A stretch of 64,000 bases of DNA, from positions 128,830 through 192,829 of the forward strand of contig JADJPB010000013.1 in assembly GCA_016713445.1 (NCBI GenBank), given 5' to 3'. The DNA is from Bacteroidota bacterium (lineage in GTDB: Bacteria > Bacteroidota > Bacteroidia > AKYH767-A > OLB10). Shown here in pieces: positions 44,107-53,894 of the stretch. The number at the start of each line of letters is the position of its first letter. Within the stretch, counting starts at the first letter, position 1. The position numbers were made by a program, and so were the translations under genes. Below the pieces are notes generated by a model. The model saw only the letters and a program-made list of their open reading frames with translations. It did not search any database and was not told the origin of the DNA.

Positions 44107-45216
44107 CTATCGATCCCTTAATTTCATGATCGGGAGTTCGTAATACTTGTAAATAATTTTTGAAACAACAATTACCCAAGCCCAATAAAGGAGATAAAGC
44201 AAGATGGATTCAACGGAATTTTTCGGAGGGAAATTATGCATGATGATTTCAGCACCAAGCGCTAAGTTCACCAAATACATAGAATAGGATATTTTACTTA
44301 TTTCAGTAAAGAATGAGCGAATTCGAGCAGAATTTGTTTTGAGGTTAGCAGCAAAAGGTAAGAGGCATGCCGCTGCAACAGGAGTCAAAGACAAATTAAT
44401 GATCTGCTTGTAAAAAGTATTGGAGTTAGAGGGGTAATTTACAAGGAATGTGATGAGAATTATACCTAGAATGAATAGATGGATTCTGAATTTGTCCCAT
44501 AGTTCTAGATAATAAAACTTAACCCAAATTGCAAGAAGGCCCACCGATAAACTATCAAATCGACCTAAGACAATCTTCCGAAATCGAACGTCATACCAAA
44601 AGTTATCTATTGTTGGATCTAAATGATAAAGTCGGTAGGAAAGTGAAAAAATAAATAAAATTAATGAACTAAATAAAAATGCCTTTTTAACATTGTAAAT
44701 TTTGAGGAGTATTAAAAAGATGATGGGAATAAAAATATAAAACCATTCTTCAACAGAAAGACTCCACGACTCCCAAAAGAAACCTGTAAACGGCGATGAA
44801 AAATTTTGCAGAAACAACAAAAATTTCCAATTAAAGTTTTCAATATTCTCATTGATAATTCCATAATATACCACGATAAAATTTAATCCCAATACCAAAT
44901 AATAATTTGGTAGCGTTCGAAACCATCTTCTTTTCCAAAAGTGAATGAGATCTTTCACTTTAAATTGTTCAGCGGCGGTTGCTTGTTTTATTAAAATGCC
45001 ACCTATCAAATACCCGCTTAAAACGAAAAACAAATCAACTCCATCTATCATTTTTATAAAAGGAAATTTTTCGAGACCGGCCAATTCTAAAATAGCTACA
45101 CCATGAGTTAACACAACCAATATAATAGCGATGCTTCGAAATAAATCAAGACCAAAGATTCGCTCACTCATAGAGTGAGGCGGTTTTAACGAATCTTTTA
45201 AATTATTACTTAGCAA
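44107..45216 (-). CDS. OafA/YrhL-type membrane acyltransferase
   Basis: A 369-residue acyltransferase-3 family integral membrane protein with about ten hydrophobic helices. Family marks: ERIFGLDLFRSIAIILVVLTHG (first helix with the LD-x-LR signature and catalytic-type histidine), DGVDLFFVLSGYLIGG, and ESWSLSVEEWFY. Such enzymes O-acetylate or O-acylate cell-surface sugars such as O-antigen or exopolysaccharide. An internal start at 45171 (MSERIFGLD) would remove a 15-residue polar leader and is equally likely. It stands alone, facing the plus-strand murB fragment, with a 560-base AT-rich gap on its upstream side. Confidence 0.85.
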   Translation of the reverse strand: MLSNNLKDSLKPPHSMSERIFGLDLFRSIAIILVVLTHGVAILELAGLEKFPFIKMIDGVDLFFVLSGYLIGGILIKQATAAEQFKVKDLIHFWKRRWFRTLPNYYLVLGLNFIVVYYGIINENIENFNWKFLLFLQNFSSPFTGFFWESWSLSVEEWFYIFIPIIFLILLKIYNVKKAFLFSSLILFIFSLSYRLYHLDPTIDNFWYDVRFRKIVLGRFDSLSVGLLAIWVKFYYLELWDKFRIHLFILGIILITFLVNYPSNSNTFYKQIINLSLTPVAAACLLPFAANLKTNSARIRSFFTEISKISYSMYLVNLALGAEIIMHNFPPKNSVESILLYLLYWAWVIVVSKIIYKYYELPIMKLRDR

Positions 45217-45781
45217 TTTTATTGGTTTAAAATATTGGATGAAGAATTTTAGATGATATCATCTTTCATCATTATATATTTACTGTGATACTAAATGAAT
45301 ACTTTATTTAAGATTGAAAGATCCATTCGAAGATATGTAAACTATAATTAATAGAACGATCAGCGCCTTGTTTTCACGCTAAAATCCGACAATGAATTTT
45401 TTGAAATCTAAATGTGATGTATATTGATTTCATTTATAAATTTGAAATTTTCCATCTTTTTTCCGGTTGAAATTAGTGGCCATAAATTGAGTTTAATGTA
45501 TTTATATTCAATACTATATATTTAAAGTTAAATTGATCTATCTTAGAAGATTTCAGTCCACAAATTCTATTCAAAGAATGAATTCAACTAAAAAATTGGG
45601 GGTAAAGGATTGATTTGATGATGGTAATTATTTGAGAATTCAAGCTTCAAGGGATTTTGAAATTGTGTATTTAGCCTTGCTTCGAATATTAGAAATAATA
45701 GTAGAATTTCAATGAATTAAAAAATGGCAACTTTATTTCGAAATAACTATTTTTGTATCATGAATTTCAAATTCTAAATGA
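45217..45781. other. AT-rich intergenic region
   Basis: About 565 bases without a credible gene, between the minus-strand acyltransferase and a plus-strand lipoprotein, so it holds two divergent promoters. The one I can support is TATTTTTG at 45748-45755, an exact -7 box 26 bases before the lipoprotein start. The rest is low-complexity AT-rich sequence. Confidence 0.5.
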
Positions 45782-46965
45782 ATGAAAAAACTTCTCTTAA
45801 AATTTCTCTTCATAACTTTATTTTTAGTTTCATGTAAAAAGGAAGAATCAAAGGATGATACCAACATACCTCAAGTGAATTTGCCTGATTCAATAATGGC
45901 TTTAAATTCATCAACTTTAGTGACCAACTTAAATGGATTTAGTTTTGAAGCGGCATTTATAAATACAGAACCTATCGCATTTCCATTTTTGTGGTTGCAA
46001 TACATCGATGACTACATGGATAGTACCCGCATTATTATGAATAATCAAAATGCTTTTCAGACAATTACCTACTATCTCTGTTCAAATCATGCGAATGGAT
46101 TAGTGACGCGTTCTTTTGACCATGTTACATTTCCAAACAATCAAGTTAACACGATTAAAATTTCATTTAACCATCCACAGTTTTTAGTACAGTGGTATGT
46201 GCCTCCAACAGGTGAATTAACAACAGTAGGAAATGTCTTTGGTTTTAACACAAGTGTTTCAAAACTTTTACTGGGATGTTGCCTCAATATCAATATGAGT
46301 TTCTTGATCGTTTTTTAATCCGATATATTAGTGGAATTAGTTTATTTCCTTTCCAACATCAAAATTGGAATGATGAAGCACAGTTTGTAGCCACACAAGA
46401 ATTAAGTGAACCAATTGCATGGGATCATTGGTATGACGAATCCTGGAGTACATGGCCGTATAATGTTCAATCAAACATGTACACTGGATTTGTTAATAGT
46501 AGTAACGATACTACTTATGTTGGATTAGCAAAAGGAACCACGAATTTAGATACATTGTATTTTCGTCAGGCTACTTACTCACAATTTATGGCAAGCTCAG
46601 CATCTGTCTATTTAGATAAATCAGGTGATACACTTTTTTTGGGATTAATCAACAATATTCCTGGTTCGAGTAACAGAGAAGTCAGTTTATACAAATATGA
46701 AATTGCAAATGCGCAATTGGTTCCGCTTTATGAAAAGCAACCGCTCGCTAGTTCTTTCCAATTAACTAAGTTTAATAAAGGTCGCTTTTACGGAAATTTA
46801 ACTTCCACCAGTATTCAATTTATTGATAAAACAGGTGCCTTTAATACAATCACCTTGCCTTCGAGTGCATATGGTGCCGGAGTTAAATTTGGAAGAAACA
46901 AGCTCTACCATATTATGAGTGATGGAAATATTCCTAGAGTAGAGGTGTATTCGTTGCCAATTTGA
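45782..46965 (+). CDS. Lipoprotein of unknown function (one frameshift)
   Basis: About 395 residues. The N-terminus (MKKLLLKFLFITLFLVSCKKEE) is a lipoprotein signal with cysteine at about residue 18, followed by an acidic linker. The remainder is rich in beta-strand-like segments (LYFRQATYSQF, VYLDKSGDTLFLGLINN, GRFYGNLTSTSIQFIDKTG) spaced as in a propeller, but no named family is recognised. The frame breaks in an A run at 46261-46264; adding one A reads FTGMLPQYQYEFLDRF into the second part. Likely at the outer membrane. It precedes a 325-base gap and then the tRNA gene. Confidence 0.65.
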
Positions 46966-47289
46966 GTACGGCTACCATTTTTTCATTGGGTATTTTTGAG
47001 GTATTTTGATTAAAGCAATTTTTAGTAGTTAACCTGTCGGCTTTTAAATACTCCCATCAAGTTACAATGCTATATGCCCTTAAATTTTGAGGAAACAAAG
47101 CACATTTCTAAGTTGAACTAGACAGATATTGATTAATAAATTTTTTCTAAATCCCATATAATTTATTCATTTGTAATCTATTAATAAAAATAATAGTTGC
47201 GAGACTTGGAGTTGTGGCTGGATTTCTTAACTTTGCACCCCCGCTAAGGGGAAATATTAAATTAGACTGTTCTTTAACAAAAAATATAT
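46966..47289. other. Intergenic region upstream of tRNA-fMet
   Basis: A 324-base AT-rich stretch with no credible open frame or clear repeat. It should contain the tRNA promoter; I cannot identify boxes with confidence. Confidence 0.5.
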
Positions 47290-47361
<72 letters not shown>

Positions 47362-47369
47362 CAGAGAGA

Positions 47370-47393
47370 AAAGGCTACCATTTGGTAGCCTTT
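47370..47393 (+). terminator. Hairpin after tRNA-fMet
   Basis: An 11-bp stem (AAAGGCTACCA paired with TGGTAGCCTTT) with a 2-base gap, starting 9 bases after the tRNA and ending in TTTCTC. Likely the tRNA transcription terminator. Confidence 0.75.
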
Positions 47394-47478
47394 CTCATTT
47401 ACAGGTACAACATAGGTACAACAAATTAACTTTTTTTAAAGCAATTTTTAGGTAACTTTGGTTTCGAATCGAATCAAA

Positions 47479-47721
47479 ATGGAAATAATTTGTCTTGAAG
47501 AAGAAGCTTTTTATGCCTTAATTGAGAAAGTTGTATCTCAATTGAAGGAAAAACATCAGATAAAGGTTGATAAATGGGTTTCATCAACGGAGGCAATGTC
47601 TATTCTCCGAATTAAAAGCAAAACGACTCTTCAAAAACTAAGAGATGAAGGCAAAATTAGATTTAGTCAGCCTGAAAAGAAAATTATCCTTTACGATTCA
47701 GATTCTTTAATTAAATTTTAG
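47479..47721 (+). CDS. Small HTH protein, excisionase-like
   Basis: An 80-residue protein from ATG 47479 (MEIICLEEEAFYALIEKVV). An N-terminal helix is followed by a winged-helix DNA-binding fold of the MerR/excisionase type: WVSSTEAMSILRIKSKTTLQKLRDEGKI with a final strand and DSDSLIKF. Proteins of this shape are frequent in Bacteroidota integrative elements and help excision or regulate transfer. Location just inside the tRNA boundary supports that role. No integrase is seen beside it. Confidence 0.7.
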   Translation: MEIICLEEEAFYALIEKVVSQLKEKHQIKVDKWVSSTEAMSILRIKSKTTLQKLRDEGKIRFSQPEKKIILYDSDSLIKF

Positions 47722-47750
47722 AGGAAAATTCACAAGACACATTTTAACCT

Positions 47751-47993
47751 ATGGATACTGACGAACTTTTTACTAAAGGATTTAATTTTGGATATATTCT
47801 AGCAAAATTCAATCCCGAATTAACGAAAAAAATAACACAGCACTCAAACAGCACTAGTAACTTTGCTAAAGGTCTTGTGTGGGGTAAAAAGGAATTTGAA
47901 AAAGAGATTGTTACTAGCCGAGCAAGTGAAATAGATAAAGCGAGAGCCAATAAAAGAGATATAGGTAAAGGTAGAAGTTTATTCGAAAAGTAA
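47751..47993 (+). CDS. Small mobile-element protein, unknown
   Basis: An 80-residue hydrophilic protein (DELFTKGFNFGYILAKFNPEL, then GLVWGKKEFEKE, a lysine/arginine-rich end). It has a start 30 bases after the HTH gene and the same strand, so it is probably in one transcript. It resembles short uncharacterised proteins I associate with Bacteroidota mobile elements, with a GFN-x-GY-x-LA block, but no function can be assigned. Confidence 0.55.
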   Translation: MDTDELFTKGFNFGYILAKFNPELTKKITQHSNSTSNFAKGLVWGKKEFEKEIVTSRASEIDKARANKRDIGKGRSLFEK

Positions 47994-48313
47994 GGATGGA
48001 ATTCTTAGAAAGGAAGTACCTGTAATTATACACCTTCTCCTTCATCTAATTGCCCAGCTTTCCAAAAATAGACAAAATCAGTAGGAAACAAAATTAAGAA
48101 AGGCCTATCCCGTAACAGTATTTTCTTAAAAATATTGAATTTCATTTATGTACAGTCGTATAAGAAGTATAAAAATCCAATTACAACCTTAGAATATAAG
48201 CCAGTTGACTTGCGGAAATTAAAAGAGGCAGTGGGGAAATTTCATCCTTTGGGCGATCTTCTTTAATTAATTAGGTATAGATGTAAAATAGTTAATCCCA
48301 AATTAATTAGTTA
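47994..48313. other. Region with a short coding remnant
   Basis: No complete gene. At about 48148-48267 a plus-strand frame reads SYKKYKNPITTLEYKPVDLR then KLKEAVGKFHPLGDLL and a stop, with protein-like composition but no start. It looks like the 3' end of a lost or frameshifted gene. Confidence 0.4.
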
Positions 48314-49550
48314 TTAAAAATGTTTTACATTTAGTTTTCTTAGAGCTTCGGGCACTGCTGGAACACCAACGCGACCAATATAACTTAAATATTTTTGCCT
48401 TAATTGTTGAATAAAAGGTGAGTTTAATTTACATATTCTCTTTTTTGAAATAATTTTAGAATAAGGAATATGTAAAATAGAATTACTAAAATCTATAAGC
48501 GCTGGATGATCATTTGTAATCATATTAAACGGAAAAGATGGTAAGAAAAATAGTTTTTCTTTTGGTTGATTAAACCAACCTTCCATATCCATTCGTTGGC
48601 TTGTTTTGAGCACTTGGGTTGCTGTATTGTTTTTAAGTGATTTAGTCACATAGTTATCAAAATCTTTCGTGTTAAATTTTAAGATACTGAAATTTTGTCT
48701 GCTTTCCCTAATAACTTTTTAATATCGCATTCAGGAGTTATTAAGATGCCAAATTCTGTTTTAGACCTATTTAAAGAAAAAATATCGCCAGTCATAATAG
48801 GAACATCTTTAAAATCAAAAGATTTTAAATCAGTATAATAAATTTTTGAAATAAAATTGCTATTCCATCAGTACTTAAATGATCAGGTGGATTATCAACT
48901 AAATCTTGAATTGAACGAAGTAAGTTTTGGTCAGTAATAAGTTTTTCTAGAAGAAGAGACTGGAGTAAGCTGACAACTTCAATTTCAGGATTTACTTCGT
49001 TTTTAGCACTTTTATACAGTTCAATTATCCAATTTGGGTTCGCCTTACTTAGTTGGGAAAAAACTTGTTGTACTGATTGATTTATTGCATTACTCCATGT
49101 CAACGGAACAGTTTGATTGTGGTTTTTTGTTTGCCAATCTGTAATGTCTTTTTTAATCTTATTGTAGTTTTTGCTTAATCTTTGAGCAGGTGTACCTGAT
49201 GAATTTTTCTTTTAAATACAATTCTTTTATCAAATCTTTTTTTTGTACTTATCTTTATAGTGATTTGCTATAATTCCATTTGAAAAAACGTAAACTAATG
49301 AATAAAAGTCAGACTTGTCTAAGATTACACTTGCATATTTAGTTCCGCTGATTCCATGAATGTTCTCTTTGAATTCCCAATCCAATATTATTGCTGAAAA
49401 TGTCCCAATAGAATTTATAGCCTTTATTGCTAAACCTATTGAATTTACAGCTAAAACAGGAAATTCATTAGCTAGTTTTAGATAAAGCTTGTTTTCAGAA
49501 GTTCCTGACTCAAAGACTTTATCATCAGCAAATAAAATTACACCTTCCAT
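48314..49550 (-). CDS. Receiver-domain protein with unknown C-terminal domain (frameshifted)
   Basis: About 410 residues when joined over several breaks (near 49235, 49110, 48840, 48650-48700). The first 105 residues resemble a response-regulator receiver: GVILFADDKVFES with acidic residues after strand 1 and FSAIILDWEF with the likely phospho-accepting aspartate after strand 3. The rest is all-alpha then a domain with GILITPECDIKK, FFLPSFPFN and a closing LRQKYLSYIGRVGVPAVPEAL. I do not recognise it as a named family, though the ITP-x-CD and SRVG-like blocks look conserved. There is no DNA-binding output domain. The ATG shares a base with the stop of the upstream double-ATPase gene, so the two are coupled as a sensor/receiver pair. 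Confidence 0.6.
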
Positions 49551-51822
49551 TATTTTATTTTATCGTTTGGAAATAGAATTCGGAAATTAGCTCCTTTTAA
49601 AGTTTTCGTTTTTTCATTTTGAACTAATTCAATTGTCCCGTCCATTCTGTCTAAAATTTCTTTAACTATATATAGTCCAAGACCCCGACCTCTTTCTTTT
49701 GGTTTTGTAGTATAAAATTCCATGAAAACAAGTTCTGCCAAATCTAGCTTAATGCCAACTCCATTATCAGCAAATAAGAGTTCGTTGTTGTTTCCATCAA
49801 TTCTTATTACTATCTGATTTTCTTTTGGGTTTCCTTTTTCATGTAACCAGTAAATAGCATTGTCCATTAAATTGATAAGCATTTGAAGAATTAAACCAAT
49901 GCTAGTCTTTATTTTTATGTCTTTTATTGTTTCAATTTTTACTTTTATGTTATAAGATTCAAGCTCAACTTTAAAATATCGTAATAATTTTTTTGTAACT
50001 TCTTCAATGCTTACTAAGGTATCATTTCGTTTAGAAACTCTGAATAAAGGTTGAATTATTTGAAGTTGGTCATACAGATAGAATGTGTTTTCTTCAAAAT
50101 CTGTCAGTAACAATATTAAATCCTTTTAGGAATATTCTCATTATTAGCTAGTCTATATTTTAAATCTTTTAGGTTTAAACTCATTTTTCAATTAAAGAAA
50201 GGGCATCGTGAGATGCCTTTCAACTGCTAAACCTAGACCAGCCAAATCCTCATATATATTAGTTCTACGATTCAGTTCACTTAAATAAGCATTAGTAGAG
50301 TCAAGATATTTTTTAGCAGCCTCCTGAGTGGCTACATCTTTTATTTTTTCAAGCTTCTGAGAGGGTGAGTGGTAAGTAACTGAAAGAGACTTTTTAAAAA
50401 CATCTAAAGGTTGTTGCTTCTTTTTTTGATGCTTACCTTTATCAATATCAGATTCATGTTTCATTATTTGAATCGACGCTATTAATAGTGCTTTGAAATC
50501 TTCATAAGCACCATCAATATCCATGAGCCCTTCACGATTTGTAGCGTCTTTCAATCTAGTGTTTTCATCGTGAGTAATAAAGATAAACCCAATCAAATCA
50601 TTGTAACTAAAAAATTCACCTGCCCGATACTCAGCTCTTTTCTTGCTGATTTCTAACCAATCTATTTCTTTGTTGCCATATGGAGTATACTCTAATTCCA
50701 TCTCTAAAAAGATACACACTATTGTCTTTAATGAATTCTAACTCATTTTTTTTATTTTTCCACTTTGCTTTATCTGATAAATCGAACCCATATAAAATAA
50801 ATTTAAATGAACCGACTTTAGGGTCGTGAGTTTTTACCTTCACATTTTTGGTCGTTTCAGTATAGAATCTTTTGTTTATAGTATATAATTTTTCATTAAG
50901 ATCATTTGCGATTAAATTAATAGTTTCGTTCTTAACTCTACCACTATCTATTTTGCTTATGTACTGATATTTTAAAACACCTTTTTCATCAATGTTGCTA
51001 ATAAATTTAAATGGTGCTTCTAAACATATAGTTTCAAATGTAATTGTAGATGACGGGTTTTTAAAAAAGTGTTATTCAAAATATTTTGATTTTAAAATCA
51101 GTTACTAGCTTTTGTTTTAGATCAAGTAAATTCCTGTCTTCAGTTGGTATAATTGGAGGATAAGATTTGAAAAAGATTTTTTCTAATAATATTAAATCAT
51201 TACTCGTCCAATTATCTCTTATGTTCTTAATGTGAATGATAGTGCCTGAAGCTTTTTTGAGTTTTTTTGAAGTTGCATTTACAAACCATTTGTTTTTTAT
51301 CTGGTCCAAAAATTTGTAATTAGCATCAATTTCTTCCTGTGTAGTAAATAAATCTAGTTGATTTCCTTTATCGTACTCTGTAAAATCTAAAATTAATTGA
51401 GCCTCTTTTTGATTCAATGCTTTAGTGTGGATTTCAATATAATCCCCAAGCTTATGAATTGCAAATCTTCCGATGCCTTTCTCCCCTTGCATCAAGCGAT
51501 TTTTTTGTAAAACGAAGCTTGCCCTTTTTATTATTAAACTTATTAGGTGTAGCCGGTCTTAGCCATACTTTTTGTATCGTTTCGATTGTCATACCTGAAC
51601 CATCATCTTCAATTTCGATATATGGTTTTTTGCTTTCAGGAATGTTTTTTTTATTGTAATTCTCGAAGTTGTGAAATCTTACTTGCACATCCTCTGCATC
51701 GGCATCATAAGAATTTTTACGATTTCATTAACTGCAACTATCTTATTTGTGATTAATTGGTCACCTAAAATGGTTATTAATCTTGCATATGGTTTAAAAA
51801 TATCTTCTCCTGAGTTAGCCAT
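49550..51822 (-). CDS. Double-GHKL ATPase: MORC/HSP90-like module fused to histidine-kinase module (frameshifted)
   Basis: About 755 residues from ATG 51822 (MANSGEDIFKPYARLITILG). N-terminal GHKL ATPase of the HATPase_c_3 (MORC/MutL/HSP90-like) type: N-box VAVNEIVKNSYDADA after repair of an A run near 51717, IEIEDDGSGM, and lid MQGEKGIGRFAIHKLGD. A middle S5-like/coiled region follows (about residues 250-520). C-terminal histidine-kinase-type ATPase: N-box INLMDNAIYWL, G1 FADNGVGI, G2 GRGLGLYIV. A clear phospho-accepting histidine is not obvious; SHDALSLIEKM just after the AGLGLAVEK stretch is the best candidate. Breaks near 51500, 51065-51080, 50690 and 50110-50190. Located between a DNA methyltransferase and a receiver protein. 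Prokaryotic MORC-like ATPases are known from restriction-modification contexts. Confidence 0.75.
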
Positions 51823-51823
51823 T

Positions 51824-53098
51824 TTATAATACAGGTTTTTTTGCTATTACTACAAACTCATAACTATAAACTTTTCTATGTTTTTATTACTCGAAAATTT
51901 GCCATTTTCATCACGATAGGGGTCAAAATCTTTTGAGCTAATCTTTCTTTTAAATATATCTATTTCATTAAATGAATTTTCAAACATGCACTTTGTTAAA
52001 TACTTTGCATTATTAATATAAGCTTTTTTATAGGTAGTATTTCCTATTACAAAACAGCAAACCCGCCAGGTTTAATGATAGAATAAGATTTTTTAACAAC
52101 ATTTTTATATCTAAAAGTATTTAATCACTGACTTTGGATTTCCTGCTTTAGCTTTTTTTCAATAATTCATAAGTACTCTTTGCTAATGGATCTAAACTAT
52201 CAATATCACTTTGTTTTATCTGTTTATGGTATAAGCTACCTATTGTCCCATCTCTTAAATCACGAAAATCATTTGCATAACCAAGCCATAATGTTGACAA
52301 TTGATGAAGGTCTGCATATTCGTATGACGTGACGTAAGGAGGACTAGTAATAAGCATATCAACAAGTGGTTTAGATGGTCTTATCCGTAGAAAATTTTTG
52401 TTGATAATTACAGCTTTAGGCTCATGCTTTATTTTGAGGTTAGATTCTAAAACCGCTTTATGCATCATTCTTTATTGACCTTTAAATGTATTCAATACAG
52501 GATAGTCTTTCTTCTGTTTGTCAATAGTAGGTTTAATTGATTTTGTGAGCCATTTTGAAGAACGTTTTAAAATATTTGAAAAGGCCACAAAAAAGAAATT
52601 TCTATATTTTCCTTTGGGAACTTTCTTTTTGATAGCCGTAAGTAGTCGGTATAAGTCTTCAGTTTGTTGTATTTTAAACCAATAATGAATTCTTTCGTTT
52701 TGCATTATCTTAATTGGTACTTTAACAGCAGAAGATTCAAAAAAATCTATTATCTGATTGTAATATTTATTTAAAAGTTCTTCTTTATATTTTTCTCTTT
52801 TTACCTTGGCAATTAGTGTTGCTACAGGATTTATATCACAACCCCAAAACTCTTTGTCGTTCTTTTTGCTTCAAAAGCAGTTGTACCACAGCCACAAAAG
52901 ATATCACCAATCGAATGAATTGCGACTCTCTTTTTAGAGGCGTATTCAAGTGATTTAGAAATGAGAAAAGAAGGAAATTTAGCAGGATAGACATGTATTT
53001 TATGCATTTTAAGCTCCGTTTTCTTCTGACTATTCCAAGAAGACATTTCAGGGAATCTTAATAAACTGATTATCAATATTATCTAAATTTATTCTCAT
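51824..53098 (-). CDS. DNA methyltransferase, N4/N6 amino type (frameshifted)
   Basis: About 420 residues. ATG at 53098 (MRINLDNIDNQF). SAM-binding motif I is DIFCGCGTTAFEAKR and lies before the catalytic motif IV TSPPY (in VDMLITSPPYVTSYEYADL), followed by HQLSTLWLGY. The tail reads SYSIIKPGGFAVLLIGN and probably EFVVIAKKPVL with stop at 51824-51826. TSPPY is the catalytic loop of amino-methyltransferases that make N4-methylcytosine or N6-methyladenine. The motif order I then IV is of the gamma/alpha kind. Breaks occur near 52845, 52470 and 52000-52150. Only one base separates it from the ATPase gene. No classical restriction nuclease is encoded beside it. Confidence 0.75.
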
Positions 53099-53228
53099 GT
53101 TTTTAACTCGCTGTTTAGTAGTAAAAATACATCCTTTTTAGTGATTTAGGACTTTTAAGAGATAATTTAATACTTTTTAGCATCAATAATATTTAAACCG
53201 AATAAGCTAAATTAGAACTTTGTAAAAA

Positions 53229-53894
53229 TCAACTAAATTTTTCTCTGTAATAATTTACCTTAAAATCGTAAACAGGGGTTCGGGAATTATTATATAAATG
53301 TTTATTAGAAAGATATATTTTTGATTTAGAAAGTCCTGTATTTGAAGTGCCTGATGGTGAATAAAGGGCACTTAGTTTTATAGGTCTTCCAAAATGTTTT
53401 TTATCAATTATTACCTCACGCGTTTGGCGAATTTTTGTAGTAATTTTTTCTTCGAGAATATCAACATAGAATAACTTGAACGCGTTATTTTGGCCAAAAC
53501 CACTCGTGCATAAAATTTCATTTATACTTGATTTTTTAATTTGTTCAATCAAGTCATAATTTAATTCAAGTGGTATTAAATCTTCGTCAAGAGCAGTAGG
53601 ATTTTTTCTTTCGCATTCAATAATTGTGTCACTAATGCTTATCTTGTTTTTATCGAGAAAGTCAATTATTTTTTCTAACGTGATAGGGTTTCCTAAAATA
53701 CAAGGAAAAGCACTATTCAAAATATTCCAAATACTCATTACGTTTCCATAGTAAAATGGAAGAATAAAATCCTTATGATTATTAGGATGAATTGTTCCTA
53801 ATATTAGTTTTTCGCTTTTCGCTGAAATTGGATACTTGAATATATATTGGTGTGTTGTTTTCATTAATGTTAGTTTCATTGGGAAGAGATACAT
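53229..53894 (-). CDS. Uracil-DNA-glycosylase-superfamily-like protein
   Basis: 221 residues, intact frame. The N-terminal part resembles the UDG/Mug superfamily: a strand LILGTIHPNN (positions 31-40; superfamily motif I is G-x-x-PG or similar), then FYYGNVMSIWNIL matching the FYYGHPQNRFW-type loop of deoxyinosine/uracil glycosylases, and later NEILCTSGF. The usual catalytic residues are not obvious, so activity is uncertain. The ATG (53894) follows the upstream stop with no gap, so both are coupled. An internal ATG at 53864 (MKTTHQYIF) is a possible start. Placed beside a DNA methyltransferase, a role in recognising altered bases is an inference. Confidence 0.5.
   Translation of the reverse strand: MYLFPMKLTLMKTTHQYIFKYPISAKSEKLILGTIHPNNHKDFILPFYYGNVMSIWNILNSAFPCILGNPITLEKIIDFLDKNKISISDTIIECERKNPTALDEDLIPLELNYDLIEQIKKSSINEILCTSGFGQNNAFKLFYVDILEEKITTKIRQTREVIIDKKHFGRPIKLSALYSPSGTSNTGLSKSKIYLSNKHLYNNSRTPVYDFKVNYYREKFS

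Noticed and set aside
48825..49103. Separate 92-residue gene
   Set aside because: Its sequence continues the receiver-domain protein on both sides once indels are bridged.
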